From Diphasiastrum complanatum (lineage: Eukaryota > Streptophyta > Lycopodiopsida > Lycopodiales > Lycopodiaceae): 64,000 nt of DNA. A program made the translations under genes and the position numbers. Shown here in pieces: positions 1 to 10,062 of this stretch. The DNA lies in contig CM055108.1 of assembly GCA_029204225.1 (NCBI GenBank), positions 25,613,803 through 25,677,802 of the forward strand. Direction: 5' to 3'. The notes below the pieces were generated by a model. That model was not told the origin of the DNA, did not search any database, and saw nothing but the letters and a program-made list of their open reading frames with translations. Each line of letters begins with the position of its first letter. The first letter of the stretch is position 1.

Positions 1-629
1 GTAGATAGTCTTGGACTATAGTTATTTGGATCTTTAAACTTTGGAGCATTGATTTCCAATGGATGGTGACATTTCACCTAAAGATTCATGTAAATTGAGG
101 TTACTTGAAGGTGTCGTTACTAGATTGGAGAGAATCAGGCCCAATAGGAAATTTTATCTCTTAGCGTACCTCTAAAGGTCGATATAGTACTTCAGTGCAG
201 AGATATATAATTTGTGAATTATTACATCTCTAAGTACTTATTTGCTATTGAAGTCAGACTAAGGATTGATTTTCAGGGTAAAAGTGAAAGTTAAATGATT
301 GATTTATTAGCTTTTGAACTTGATCTTCATGATTGGTCGATTGCTCATCCTGTGTATCATGTAAATTTAGTTTATATAATGATGACAGTTAGATGTATTG
401 AAGATTTTACCCATTTGGAGGACTTATCATTCAATGTACCTTTGGGACCTGAAAGAGTACTCGGGATTAGAGATAAACAATTGAGAAATCATTCTATCTC
501 TGAGTGCTTGCTTAGGTTGGTTGGTCGAATTGAGGATAATGATTCCTGGGAAAGATTTAAAAGCATACAAATTGGATCTTCCCTAGTTACTCGTTTTGAG
601 GACAAAACTAGTTTAAGGGGGGAAGAATG
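1..629 (+). pseudogene. Ty3/gypsy pol 3' end (integrase tail with chromodomain-like region), decayed
   Basis: This is the 3' end of a gypsy polyprotein; the rest lies outside the window. An open stretch from 295 to 630 (111 codons) contains HPVYHVN, then PERVLGIRDKQLRN, then a segment ending in DSWER. This order matches the integrase C-terminal tail and chromodomain-like region of plant chromoviruses, normally written as HPVFHVS, then PE-x-ILDRR-x-x-LRN, then WEDE/WER. The aromatic core of a working chromodomain is not clearly kept (a VGR segment stands where WKGR is expected), and bases 1-294 carry stops in all frames. The frame stops at 628-630, directly after a purine-rich tract (GTTTAAGGGGGGAAGAATG) like the one preceding the LTR at 62545. 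Bases 205-290 also resemble 62395-62470, so this is a relative of the element at 56186-63014. Confidence 0.7.
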
Positions 630-1028
630 ATACGTCCATGTCCAGTATGTGGGATTCGGAGTAATTCCTGATATGGATAGCCGGTCACTCCAGTGTATAT
701 GTTATTGGTTATGCCTCATCATTCTGGGCTTGGCGTGTATAGATAATTAATAATCATATGAGGGGCACTTGCATGGTGTATGACTGCTATAATGCAAGAA
801 TAGAAGGTCAATAGCTTAATATAGGCTGCATGGGGATCCTAAGGGGAATCTTCTCTCTTTGGAGAGAGAATACATACCATGGAAACTCACTCATCGCCCT
901 ATTGGAATTTCAAATTCTTGAGCCAGGTTTCCTCTCCTCTCTTGCATTCATTCACCATGGCATGGGGGTGAAGTGGTTAGAGTATTGACTAGCCATTTCT
1001 TGTTGGTTGGGTGGTTTTGCTCCATAGA
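630..1028 (+). mobile_element. 3' LTR of the degraded gypsy element (truncated)
   Basis: The sequence begins right after the polypurine tract ending in AATG. Near its end it shares a stretch with the LTR of the element at 56186-63014 (TTGGTTGGGTGGTTT, then GCTCCATAG), plus the CATGGCATGG words and the CTCTCCTCTCTTGC block before it. The first half (ATACGTCCATG...) is diverged from that LTR. The LTR breaks off at about 1028, where minus-strand copia sequence starts, so its last ~60 bases are missing. Boundaries are by eye. Confidence 0.55.
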
Positions 1029-1640
1029 TGTCCTTTTGGTTGTTTTGCAACAGGATCTAGACCGATCGTCATAAGGTGATTCTCACAGTAGTCAACCCCA
1101 TAAGTTTGTTCATATCCTTTGACAACTAGTCGAGCTTTCCATTTGGTTGTTGAAACATCTGGATTGAGTTCAACTTGAAAATCCACTTAGTGTCAATGAT
1201 CTTTGCATTAGGAGGAGGCTCGACAAGATACCAAGTCTTGTTCTTCATCAATGAATTATACTTAGCATTCATGGTTGTGTGCCAATTGTCTACGCTTGAA
1301 CTCGAAAGTGCTTCTACTACTGAGGCAGGTTCATCATAAGTGATGAATGCTTGAGGGATATAACGATCAGGCTCATGTTGATGTCGAGCAGACCTTTTAA
1401 CAATAGTCAGTTGCTAAGATGATGATTCTCCTAGTTGTGCGACATGAGTATCTTCAATTCTTGTCGGAACAGTCGTAGGTCAGGGCCTGTCGATGGTGAG
1501 TCATTGTAACGAACTCATGTACTTCTGCAGCTAACAGGATCGAGTTTCTTTCTTAGATCAGAAGGAATCTGCACATAGCAAAGACAACCAAACACTCGAA
1601 TGTGAAGTTTTTAGCACGTGTGAACTTCACCACACACCTT
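1029..1640 (-). pseudogene. Ty1/copia fragment: integrase C-terminus and start of reverse transcriptase
   Basis: Read on the minus strand, about 1620-1560 encodes HIRVFGCLCYVQIPSDLRK, the typical copia integrase end. About 1280-1190 encodes MNAKYNSLMKNKTWYLV and then a DTKWIFK-like segment. The frame at 1186-989 contains KWKARLVVKGYEQTYGVDY, the first conserved block of copia RT. The RT stops there, at the LTR of the flanking gypsy element. Several frameshifts separate the blocks, so it is dead. It belongs with the 66-bp integrase piece at 2095-2160, which lies upstream of it on the same strand. Confidence 0.75.
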
Positions 1641-2094
1641 ACTGGATCTTACTGAAGTGTTGTGATTACACATGATTGATCAAAGAACTGATTACTTTAA
1701 AAATCTAAGGCAAGAGCACAATGGCATACATCAGACTGAAAAAACTAACTTCTCACTATGAGGAATGAATGTTAGAAATAATTCTAAGTGCTCAGTATGG
1801 GAAAAATAGCCTGCTCTCAAGTAGAGAGAGAAAATCAACACATACAACTCGGGTAGAGAGAGAATGAGCCCAAAACACCAAAATCTCTATATTCACATTG
1901 AGGCAAAACATGCCAAAGTTTTCCTACATCAAAGAGGCTCGAATTCCTATAGTGGAGTTGCATGGAAAGTCCACTTAACTTAGTTAACTCAACTAACAGG
2001 GATCCACATGTATAACTGCATGCATGTATATTGCATGTACTGCATGTCATCTCTCAAAATTGCCTTTCAGAGCTTTTATTGTTCTTTAGGTCTG
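1641..2094. other. Unassigned sequence between two pieces of one copia integrase
   Basis: No gene is recognised here. The stretch separates two minus-strand integrase pieces that should be closer together, so it may be an insertion such as a small element or partial LTR. It holds repeated GTAGAGAGAGAA words (about 1820-1870) and a run of GCATG/TGCATG words at 2015-2050. No clear target-site duplication was found. Confidence 0.4.
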
Positions 2095-2160
2095 ATTTTC
2101 TGCATATGCTTTGAACTGCTTGAAGAATTTGAAAGCCTCGGATTTATTCTTCAAAAAGTA
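2095..2160 (-). pseudogene. Ty1/copia integrase fragment
   Basis: The minus strand reads YFLKNKSEAFKFFKQFKAYAE, a hallmark stretch of the copia integrase core just after the first catalytic Asp region. Only about 22 codons survive. It is very probably the upstream part of the copia relic at 1029-1640. Confidence 0.7.
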
Positions 2161-2232
2161 TGGGAGAGCTATTTCACAATATTCCTGCTCTCTTCTCCGT
2201 TCACGTTCTCTAATCTCCCTTGCCCCATCAGA

Positions 2233-2340
2233 TTGGTGTCAGAGCATAGTTCAATAAACCAAGAGATTAAGTTTGTTCTATTTGTATTACTGTTAACATG
2301 TCTCATATTGGTAGCTCTTCGTCTTCATCATCCAATGAAG
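2233..2340 (+). other. Retrotransposon primer-binding-site relic and gag start
   Basis: TTGGTGTCAGAGCATAG at 2233 resembles the plant initiator-Met tRNA primer site TGGTATCAGAGC. It is followed at 2298 by an ATG opening a serine-rich start, MSHIGSSSSSSSNEA. The preceding 2161-2232 could be the end of an LTR. The frame then runs into gypsy RT sequence, so the join is chimeric. Confidence 0.4.
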
Positions 2341-2415
2341 CTGACATGTACGAATTTCTGATTTTACCTTTTGGTCTAACTAATGCCCCAACAACCTTCC
2401 AATAGATGAGAACGA
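2341..2415 (+). pseudogene. Ty3/gypsy reverse transcriptase fragment
   Basis: Bases 2347-2415 encode YEFLILPFGLTNAPTTFQ followed by a stop. This is the RT palm motif LPFGLTNAPATF of gypsy elements. Nothing downstream continues the RT. Its similarity to other gypsy pieces in the window cannot be judged from so short a piece. Confidence 0.7.
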
Positions 2416-4044
2416 GTTGATAACTGTTCTGGTCCGAAGTCGACTGGTAGCTACATCATAGCTTACTATGATCAAATGGTATCAATTGGCTTCTGCTCAG
2501 TCTTGAACATTTGTGAAAACATAGAATGATGCAATAATTATACTTCAACTGCTCATTGATAGAGCGCACAATAGGCTATGAGGGCTAATATCCTTCTATC
2601 AATAAAACGCATCCTCACAATTCTGGGTTTGGTAGTTCCATTTCTACCATTCTTGGATGGAATGGCACGTTTAGAGCAACATACAGAGATTACTATCACA
2701 GCCACGAAATTGGCGAGGTAGGAATACTTATCCAACCAGCTGAGGATGACCTTAGATCAGCGGCCTGCCTGGGTGTGGGCATATTTGGATACATAATCTT
2801 ACTTAAACATATAAGATGCAAGGAGCTGACTACATACATCATACATACAACTCTCAACTATCCATTCTACCATGACCTCACTTTTAAGTTCTCCTTCACT
2901 CTCAAAGTGATCACAATGATGGCCATTGTTTCAAACAACATCTTTTCCCACAGCATCTCACACAACTTATTCTACTTGGAAACCCTTCTAGCCTGCAAGC
3001 GTGAACTCTCACTCATGGAATCAAGTAACACTCTCTCCAAAGAAACTCTCATTACTAAAACAAATACCAAATCATTCTAAAGCTATGTGCCCCCACACAA
3101 CCCTCTGTTCTCAAATTCTCAAAACTCTCTCATCCTTTTTTTTCTCTTGGACCCCAATCTCAAGGAGACCACTCTCTTTTATAGAGGTCACCCAAAGCTT
3201 CTCCTTCATAATGCCATATCTTCATTTTTTAAGCCTTTCATGAAAAGTGTCCTCTCTTGTACATGGCTCTTAGTTGTGATTTGACCACAAGTGGTACCCT
3301 TCCCCTTATGGAAAAGATGGATTGGGGCCATGGGTACAGGGGTACCACATGTGTGAGCCACTTTTTTCTTTTGCACTTGTTGGTGGTGTAAGTGGTAAGT
3401 ACCTTACTTCATTACTCTTCTTAATTGGGTTGTCCTCGTTACTACTTGTGGTCAACTCCTACCACTTTTAGGTAGGGTATTTTTGTTAGGCCCTTTTTGG
3501 CCTCCACTTGTATTTTTCTTTTGCGTGTCTGTGGCCCATGGCTCAAGCCGTCGAGGTGATTTGTCTGTCGAGGGGCCGCTTCGACTTGCACTGGAACTTG
3601 CCTATATTTTTGTCATAGTTTCCTTGACCTTGTCCCATAATTTCTAGCCATTTGTTGTGATTTGGTTTTTCTCATTACTGTTGTTTCCGTGTATTGTTAC
3701 TGGCGAGCACTCATGACTTGGGGTTTCTTTAAGGCAACCGGTTCTCTGAAAACACAGTAGGCAATTTTTTGTATTAATAAAAAGTAGCAGACTACATTGG
3801 AAAATTCGCTCGGCAGTGCCGGCTAGTATAATCGAGCCAATTCTAAGGCCGTAACCTATTCTATGGCCATTTCTAAGGCCTCAAAAGTTTTTCTAGCCAC
3901 ATTTTGGGCGTGCTGGGACCCCAATCTATAGGCAACTGTGTGCCGATTTTACCATTAATAACCGGGTTTTACATGCCGAGTTTTACAAAATTGTGAAAAT
4001 TGCTCTAAAAATAGCCTAATTTTTCGTGCAAAAATACCGGCTAA
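2416..4044. other. Intergenic sequence, no gene recognised
   Basis: No coding region with recognisable motifs was seen on either strand. The open stretches at 2775-3284 are low in information and look like chance ORFs in CT-rich sequence. Bases 3770-4040 lie directly upstream of the relic at 4045 and may belong to the same gypsy element, but they do not resemble the corresponding sequence next to the second copy near 19750. Confidence 0.4.
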
Positions 4045-4252
4045 CAATGGCCTCCTCACCTTCTGACGACTTTGGCACCAAGCAGGTGATCTAGCGTGAG
4101 ATACCATCAGCCACCTAGATTTGGCCATTGCCTTCTGATGCCCTGATTAAACCATGGCTTCAGATTGCTGGCCCACTTCTTGAAACAATGGGGTTCTACC
4201 TGGCGCTTTTCAACTCTGACATCAACATGGGCCTCGCCCTTCATGCTTACTG
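4045..4252 (+). pseudogene. Second copy of the N-terminus of the unknown gypsy-associated ORF
   Basis: Bases 4047-4252 are about 85-90% identical by eye to the reverse complement of 19747-19547, the start of the unknown ORF in the Tat-like element. This copy keeps an ATG in a good context (taacaATGGcc) and reads MASSPSDDFGTKQVI, a stop, then segments including LIKPWLQIAGPLLETMGFY and a following LFNSDINM-type stretch. It therefore suggests where the protein of the larger copy began, since the equivalent codon there is AAG. The frame is cut at LHAY, exactly where a family-A LTR end begins. No known domain is recognised. Confidence 0.6.
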
Positions 4253-4332
4253 TCGCAAAACTGTTTCGTTTTTGTTTTCATTGTCGCGAACGATTTTGTG
4301 TCTTTGAATTTTCTTTTGCGCGAAAGCTTCAC
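4252..4332 (-). repeat. Fragment of a family-A copia LTR end
   Basis: TGTCGC at 4252 followed by TCTTTGAATTTTCTTTT and a GCGCGAAAGCTT-like end matches, on the minus strand, the last ~80 bases of the LTR at 52580-52662. The LTR terminus abuts the truncated ORF to its left. Only the end fragment survives. Confidence 0.55.
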
Positions 4333-4344
4333 TAGAACCTTGCC

Positions 4345-4782
4345 ATGAAGCATCAGAAGAGAACTGAAACGACGGGAGCAGTACACTACTCTGCAAGAAG
4401 CTATGGAGATGCCATCAGGGAAGAAGATGAGGGATCTGACGACGAATATCCTTCCACCCACACTCCTTCTCCCTCGATTGCATCATCATCATCAAACGCA
4501 TCCGCTCTATCCACAGAACTACTATTGGAGCAAATGACAAAATTACACAAACAACAGATGGAATGACTTACGGCGCAATTTGACCAAAAACTGAAAGCCT
4601 TACAGGGAACTGTAGCAGTAACTCCACATCATCCGGAACCAGACCAGCTGCAGTATCCTCGACGGGAGAATGTATGGTGTCCAGTATGCACGCAAAATCA
4701 TACAACGACTGAGTGTCCAGTCCTAAAGCAAAATCTGAGACTGACACATAGATTCTACCATCTGTGCAATGCAACATCGTAG
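4345..4782 (+). pseudogene. Ty3/gypsy (Tat-like) gag C-terminal part with CCHC zinc knuckle
   Basis: The frame opens at 4345 and reads through one stop (4564) to about 4780. It contains an acidic, Ser-rich stretch (DDEYPSTHTPSPSIASSSS), a coiled segment (LLLEQMTKLHKQQME) and the knuckle-like CPVCTQNHTTTECPVLKQN. The same blocks in the same order occur on the minus strand at about 27790-27390 inside the big Tat-like element (DDEYPSTH, LLMEQMTKLHKR, CSVCTQNHTANECPVLKQN). This is therefore a broken second copy of that gag. It ends abruptly after CNATS. Confidence 0.75.
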
Positions 4783-5144
4783 TAGAATCGCTCTGCTTGG
4801 AAGTATCATACTGAATGATATGGTGTTGTAGAATTGCTGGAATGCTGAGAGCACATAGCTTTGTCAAGACTGTAGCAAGGAAAAGAGAAATATGTACCTT
4901 TGCAAGGACTGGATGAACCACAAAATTGCCCTCATAACCCCAGATCTTGGGCTTATATAAACCTAAGATACAAGTTGTGATAGCTCTATAAGTGTATGGA
5001 TCTCATTATGTTGATCTCATTATGGCCAAGAGCATTTGATATAATCAATGGTGAAAGCCCTACAGGCCATTGTTCGTGGGAGATTGCTTGATTGTGTTTA
5101 TTATATCCATAGATTATAACTATGTCAAATGGTGATATAGAGTG
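4783..5144. other. No gene recognised
   Basis: The open stretch on the minus strand at 4568-4921 is the shadow of the gag relic plus unrelated sequence. Nothing else is recognisable here. Confidence 0.4.
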
Positions 5145-5591
5145 TCAAATTAAAAAGAATCTATTTGCTTTCGACATCAAATCCAAAGACAAATGTTGAG
5201 TCTTAATTTTTACTCTCAAAGATGGAAAAAGAGAGGTATAGTATGGATACCATTGGATCAAGACATGGAACAAAATAGACTGGGAGACTATTGTGGTCCT
5301 CCATTGAGTGCGGTGACATGCAAGATGATATAGCCAAAACTTCCACATGAATTGGCTAATCAAACTTACAGCATAGCAGATATCAGGATGTGTAGTTGTA
5401 AAATATATCAAACTCCCAACTAGTTGACGAAATAGAGTAGTGTATACCTTTGCACTATCATCAATACGAGATAATTTCTTACCAACTTCGCAAGGGGTGA
5501 TGGAAGGTTTGCACTCTGTCATGCAAAATCTCTCACCACTCTCATCTTTTCTGACGTTGCAATGGGACCATTGCAAATAACTTTGAACCAT
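5145..5591 (-). pseudogene. Ty1/copia fragment: RT end and start of RNase H
   Basis: The minus strand reads ERFCMTECKPSITPCEVGKK and then a stretch with RQLVGSLIYFTTTHPDICYAV and SLISQFM. These match the conserved copia blocks MxDCKPVxTP, YRxLVGSLIYLTxTRPDI and AVSxLSQFM at the RT/RNase H boundary. After SQFM the frame loses similarity, so the RNase H domain is missing. The family is different from families A and B by its wording. Confidence 0.7.
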
Positions 5592-6351
5592 TTGGCATCA
5601 AATACGTTTTGACTGTGAGGCAACTGACCAGTGATGGAATTGTGAAAGTCAAGTTTTGCGCGACGGACATGGCGCCTCCTATGCACATTTGCACTTGAAA
5701 AAGAAATCAACAAATACATTCAGAGTATCATGTGCCTATTTTCATTGAATTTTTTACATCAGTAAAGATCTTGCATCAAAATGATTATGAAAAAAATACT
5801 ATCATGAATAATCCATTCGTCACTATCCAATTTCAGAAGTGGGATGACCTCAAGAGATCCAAAGCTTCCATGCATATCTGGGATGTAAAGTGACTCATAA
5901 AAGTAGATACTGCTATCAACAAGTTCTTTTGAAGATCTCCCTTGATACGGCAATTTTCCTATATATGAATGTGTGACATCCAAAAATCAGCGAATGACTG
6001 TGTGGGCTCCCATTCATCAATATTTGATGGAAATAGATCTGCAAAATACAACAAACTATGAGATTTTAAAATAAAAAGTAAAACCTTGTTGGATAAAATG
6101 AATAACACTGTAATGATTCAAAAACTTACAATTACATTTCCTATGATCAATTAGATTCGCTCATTGAAGATTTAGTTTAGAATGCATATAAAGATGTTGA
6201 ACTAACACGTCTGAAATGGATTATCCTCCTAGAGATGCTCTAAAGTCAAGAATCCTAGCTAGGATCCGACTATGCTATATCCAAACATAGATCCGATCTT
6301 CAACCATTTCTAGAAATACCTCCTAACATTGAATTCTCCCTTGTTCCTTAA
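5592..6351. other. No gene recognised
   Basis: The ORF at 5759-5983 (minus) shows no motif. The region is AT-rich and probably decayed transposon sequence. Confidence 0.35.
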
Positions 6352-6450
6352 GGGATTCATTGTAGACGACAATATCATCTAAGAATACCACTAGGCATTG
6401 TCCCCGGTATGGACGAGAAACCTCATTCATATACAGTTGAAATAACCCAA
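6352..6450 (-). pseudogene. Ty3/gypsy reverse transcriptase fragment with catalytic motif
   Basis: On the minus strand this reads MNEVSRPYRGQ, then CLVVFLDDIVVYNESLKEQ. The FLDDI motif is the catalytic Asp pair of gypsy RT, normally found as (F/Y)LDDI(L/V)VYS. About 33 codons are preserved. The rest of the element is absent, apart from a possible relation to nearby degraded sequence. Confidence 0.75.
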
Positions 6451-6572
6451 GTGTATTCATCAGGAACCAAAAGGATCCATTAAAAATTCAAAACAACTAA
6501 AGTATATACCAATTGATATCCAATATCTATATCGAAATTGGTACAAAGAATTCCATTCCTTCAAGAAGATTT

Positions 6573-7551
6573 TGAAGAAACAAAACGTTTCTAATTACAA
6601 AGCTTTGCTAGCTTTCAGCCCTCTGCCTGACGAAGATGTTCGCAAATACGAAAGTCAAGAGACATGAATCATGAAAGTTTTGCGAAAAACTGACGAGGAG
6701 ACGTGAACATGAAAGATTCACGAACGAGAATCTTTTGCGGTCAAACACAAAAAGATCAGACGACAGAAACGAAACCAATGATGTGACACGAAAAACGTTG
6801 CAAAATTTTTGCTGCCCTCATGCTCCAAAGAGTACCAGGCAAGATCATGCAAGTACCCAAAAGTACAGATATTTGATCTGATGGCATGATATCAGTAGAT
6901 ACACTCTAGATCGTGGCTAATTTGCACTCTTGTAATTTCTTGATTAGTTGTAGATGTTTAGTCACTCTAATTTTAAAAGTTACGTAGAATGACTATATAC
7001 TTGTTGGATGATACTTGACACAAGATGATAGAATACACATACAATGTAGTAGTCTGATGCTAGTAAGCAATCAAAACGAAATACAGACAAGAAGTCCGCC
7101 TGCTTGCGAGACGTGTTCTGTGATCAAGATCCATAGAGATCCACAAGTCCGCTAGTAAGCAAGACATCTATTCGTGAGAGAACTCTATTTTCTCTCACAC
7201 CAACGCACTGCGTGGATCTGCATGCAATGCTTGAAGAATAAAAAAAAATCAATAGATAATCTTGTAGCCATCATGCACATGTCTTCTTTTATGTTGTATG
7301 ATCTCGAATGCAAATGTTTCTACTATTATTCGTGTGTCTGATTCTCACATTCATTTCAATTTCGCACATTGGTGGAATTTGTTGAATGCGACATTAATTT
7401 ATAAACGTAGATCAGCAGTGCCTGACTACACTCTGGAGCACTGTAGGAGTGATTCAGCTGACAGTATCCAGCGACTACATTTGAACTCCATCCGAGTCAC
7501 GTTGAATCCCGGTTGCTTCGCTTTCGCGACCACGAATATTTTCTTCCATCA
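6573..7551 (+). mobile_element. 5' LTR of copia family B
   Basis: This 979-bp LTR runs from TGAAGAAAC to CATCA, one base before a primer-binding site. It matches on the opposite strand the lone LTR at 55081-56100 and the truncated LTR at 41755-42275. Shared words include ACAAAGC-TTTGCTAGCTTTCAGCCCTC at the start and the GTAGTCAG/CTGACTACA and CACTGCGTGGA words further in. The many CGAA/TTCG words and CTAATTTGCACTCTTG are typical of this family. The 5' flank is not an obvious target site. Confidence 0.75.
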
Positions 7552-7552
7552 G

Positions 7553-7569
7553 TGGTATCAGAGCCTGCC
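7553..7569 (+). other. Primer-binding site (family B copia)
   Basis: TGGTATCAGAGCCTGCC lies one base after the LTR and matches the plant initiator-Met tRNA primer site. Confidence 0.8.
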
Positions 7570-7667
7570 TATCTTGTTATGGTCTGACGTAGCCAAGAAG
7601 CTATTAAATCCAGGAGGCCAAGCATTCAGACAAACACCCATCAACAAGAGAACAAACTTCAGAAGCA

Positions 7668-9605
7668 ATGGCTTCAATCAGCAGCATGCAGAACAAGATC
7701 TACACAATTCTTGATTCTTCAGGATCTAACTTTCTAGTCTAGAAAGTTAAGACATCACTGATACTCAAGGGCGAAGGTTTATTCCCCTGGGTGGATGGCA
7801 CATAAGAGATGCCTACAACATCAGACAAGGAACTACGCAAATGGAGGGAGAAAAAAGACAAGGCAGTAGCCTTGCTATCATCTTCCATCGAAGATAGTCT
7901 CACACTTGACCTGGCAACACTCTCCAAAGCTAAGGAGATGTGGGATGCATTGCTCACCAGATTTCAGACGAAATCAAGAAGTCAAATCATGATGCTGGAA
8001 GATCAGCTGACGAATCTACAGTGGGATGGGAAGGACCTCACTTCTTCGTAAGAAAGATGAAGGATCTGTTTCTATCACTACACAACTCTGGAGCAGAGAA
8101 TGTAGTGTCAGCTAAGAAGTAGCTCACGTACCTGTTGAGAGCCTTACCCAGATCATTCCAGACAACGAGAACCCTGCTCGTGAAAGATCCTACCATGAAT
8201 CTCGAAAAAGGATTGTGATCAGCAAGCAGAGGGGACTAGCAAACTGGAAGAGCAAAGGGAGGTTGAAACAACAAGGTACAGAAAAAAAGACTTGCGTGAG
8301 ATGCAGAAGAGACGAACATACAGTTCATACATGCTGGCTCAATCCCAAGATTGAGTGTATCCATTCCCACAAGAAGGATCATGCAGCCGTGGATTGTCGC
8401 CAGATGCCGAGGAACAAATCAGCACAGAACAGACAGCACAGAACAAACAGAAGAACAACAACAGCTCATCCTATGTCGAAGAGCCCGAGAGCTCATAAAT
8501 GGGTGAAGAAAGAATGAACAGAAATTGTTTGACTGCCTACATCTGTGAAGACGTGTGTGCAGCGTCAACTTCCGACACACATGAGCTGATCCTAGATTGA
8601 GGATCCACCTCAGACTTTGTGACATCAAGACGAATAATGTCTGATTTCAGAAGTGCAAATTCTTCAAGATTCATAGTTCTTGGAGATGGATCTAAGCATC
8701 AAGTGAACGATATTGGTTCACTATGGCTCAACACCAACGACAGAGATAGACGACTCAAAGACGTTCTATTCGTGCCTACTCTGCAACAAGACTTGCTTTC
8801 TGTAGCAAGAATAACAGATGCAGGGATGCGTGTGACATTTTCTGATGAAGCATGCAACGTGATTGACGCCAATACCAGTACTCTGATCACTCAAGGCAGA
8901 AGGAAAGAAAACCTATATCATTTGAAGGTATGCCTACCTGCAGATCAGGTGCATCAGACTCATGATGACTCGCCAGACACTCTATGGCAATGGCGCTTTA
9001 CCAAGCAAGCCATCATGGAGCGATAACAAGGTTCATCATCTCGAATGCAACCAGTTTGACCACTTGTGATGCATGTTTGAAGGGAGAGATGTCGCGCACT
9101 CCATTCATCAAAGACTCCTACAAAACGACCAAGATTTTGGAGCTAGTGCATTCTGACATCTACGGACCATTCAATGTGGTTTCAGTAGGAAGTTCAAAAT
9201 ATTATATAACTTTCATTGATGACTATATCAAATCTGTAGAGTGTATTTTATTCAAAATAAATCTGAATCACTTGACAAATTCACAGAATATGTGAACTGG
9301 GCTGAGAGATGTATAGGCAACAAGGTTAAGCAGATTAGGACAGATCGAGGTGGCGAATACATCTTGAATCGCTTCACTGACTTCTGCAATGATTGTGACA
9401 TCATTCACAGAAGGACTGTAACCTACACGCCGCAACACAATGGTGTTGCTGAAAGAAAGAACAGGATCCTGATGGAAGCTGCCAGATGTATGATGGCCTA
9501 CTCGAAAGCTCCGAGGGGATTGTGGGCTGAAGCAGTAGTACAACCGCATACATCCAGAATAGGACAGAGAAGTCTGGTGTCCCACACATGACACCACATG
9601 AGTTA
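7668..9605 (+). pseudogene. Copia family B gag-pol, truncated in integrase
   Basis: gag starts at ATG 7668 (MASISSMQNKIYTILDSS) and continues through stops at about 7740 and 7803. The two CCHC knuckles lie at about 8300-8400: CVRCRRDEHTVHTC is intact, while the second (CIHSHKKDHAAVDC) has lost its second Cys. The GAG-pre-integrase region is at 8619-9100. The integrase core carries HSDIYGPF with the first Asp, IRTDRGGEY with the second, and HNGVAERKNR with the catalytic Glu. Four or more stops and frameshifts make it inactive. The frame ends after the TPHEL block at about 9605; RT and RNase H are missing because family-A sequence is joined here. The minus-strand copy at 38280-41663 supplies the family's fuller layout. 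Confidence 0.85.
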
Positions 9606-9648
9606 TAGAGCCCAATTTGTCTCACGCACTATCTGGTGGTCTTGTAGA

Positions 9649-9997
9649 GAGAGAAGTAGCGAATAGAGTAAGAAAGCAAATTACCATTGCTGTGCATGAA
9701 AGTCTGCCAATGAGCAGAACATAGCGTAAGAGCAGAGTGTCAATCAGCCAATGAGTGAGACACTAACGATCTCGCTCCAAAGCCAACCTGATAATATACT
9801 CGTTCTATTTTCATGTATCTCTTTGTGTTGTGCTGTGTGTCTTGATTGCTAGAATAGAATGTATTCTGTGATGCGTAGTTGTGTGTCTGGGATCCTGTAA
9901 GAGCTTCCGCTTGAAAAGAAAATTCAAAGATAGAAAATTGTTCGCGAATCAAAAGAGAGAGAAGACGAACACGAAACAGTCTCTCGCTTCTGCAACA
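9649..9997 (+). mobile_element. 5' LTR of copia family A, missing its first half
   Basis: These 349 bases align with 14480-14828, the 3' LTR of the same element, with roughly 9% mismatches by eye. They end in GCAACA directly before the primer-binding site. The first ~460 bases of the LTR are missing because the element joins family-B integrase sequence at 9606-9648. The LTR pair therefore gives no target duplication. Confidence 0.8.
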
Positions 9998-10012
9998 TGG
10001 TATTAGAGCTGA
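9998..10012 (+). other. Primer-binding site (family A copia)
   Basis: TGGTATTAGAGCTGA directly follows the LTR end. It differs from the consensus initiator-Met tRNA primer site by one base (C to T). Confidence 0.75.
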
Positions 10013-10062
10013 TCTGTTATCACTACTGATATCCCAGCAGTGATTCTTCCAAACAACACAAT

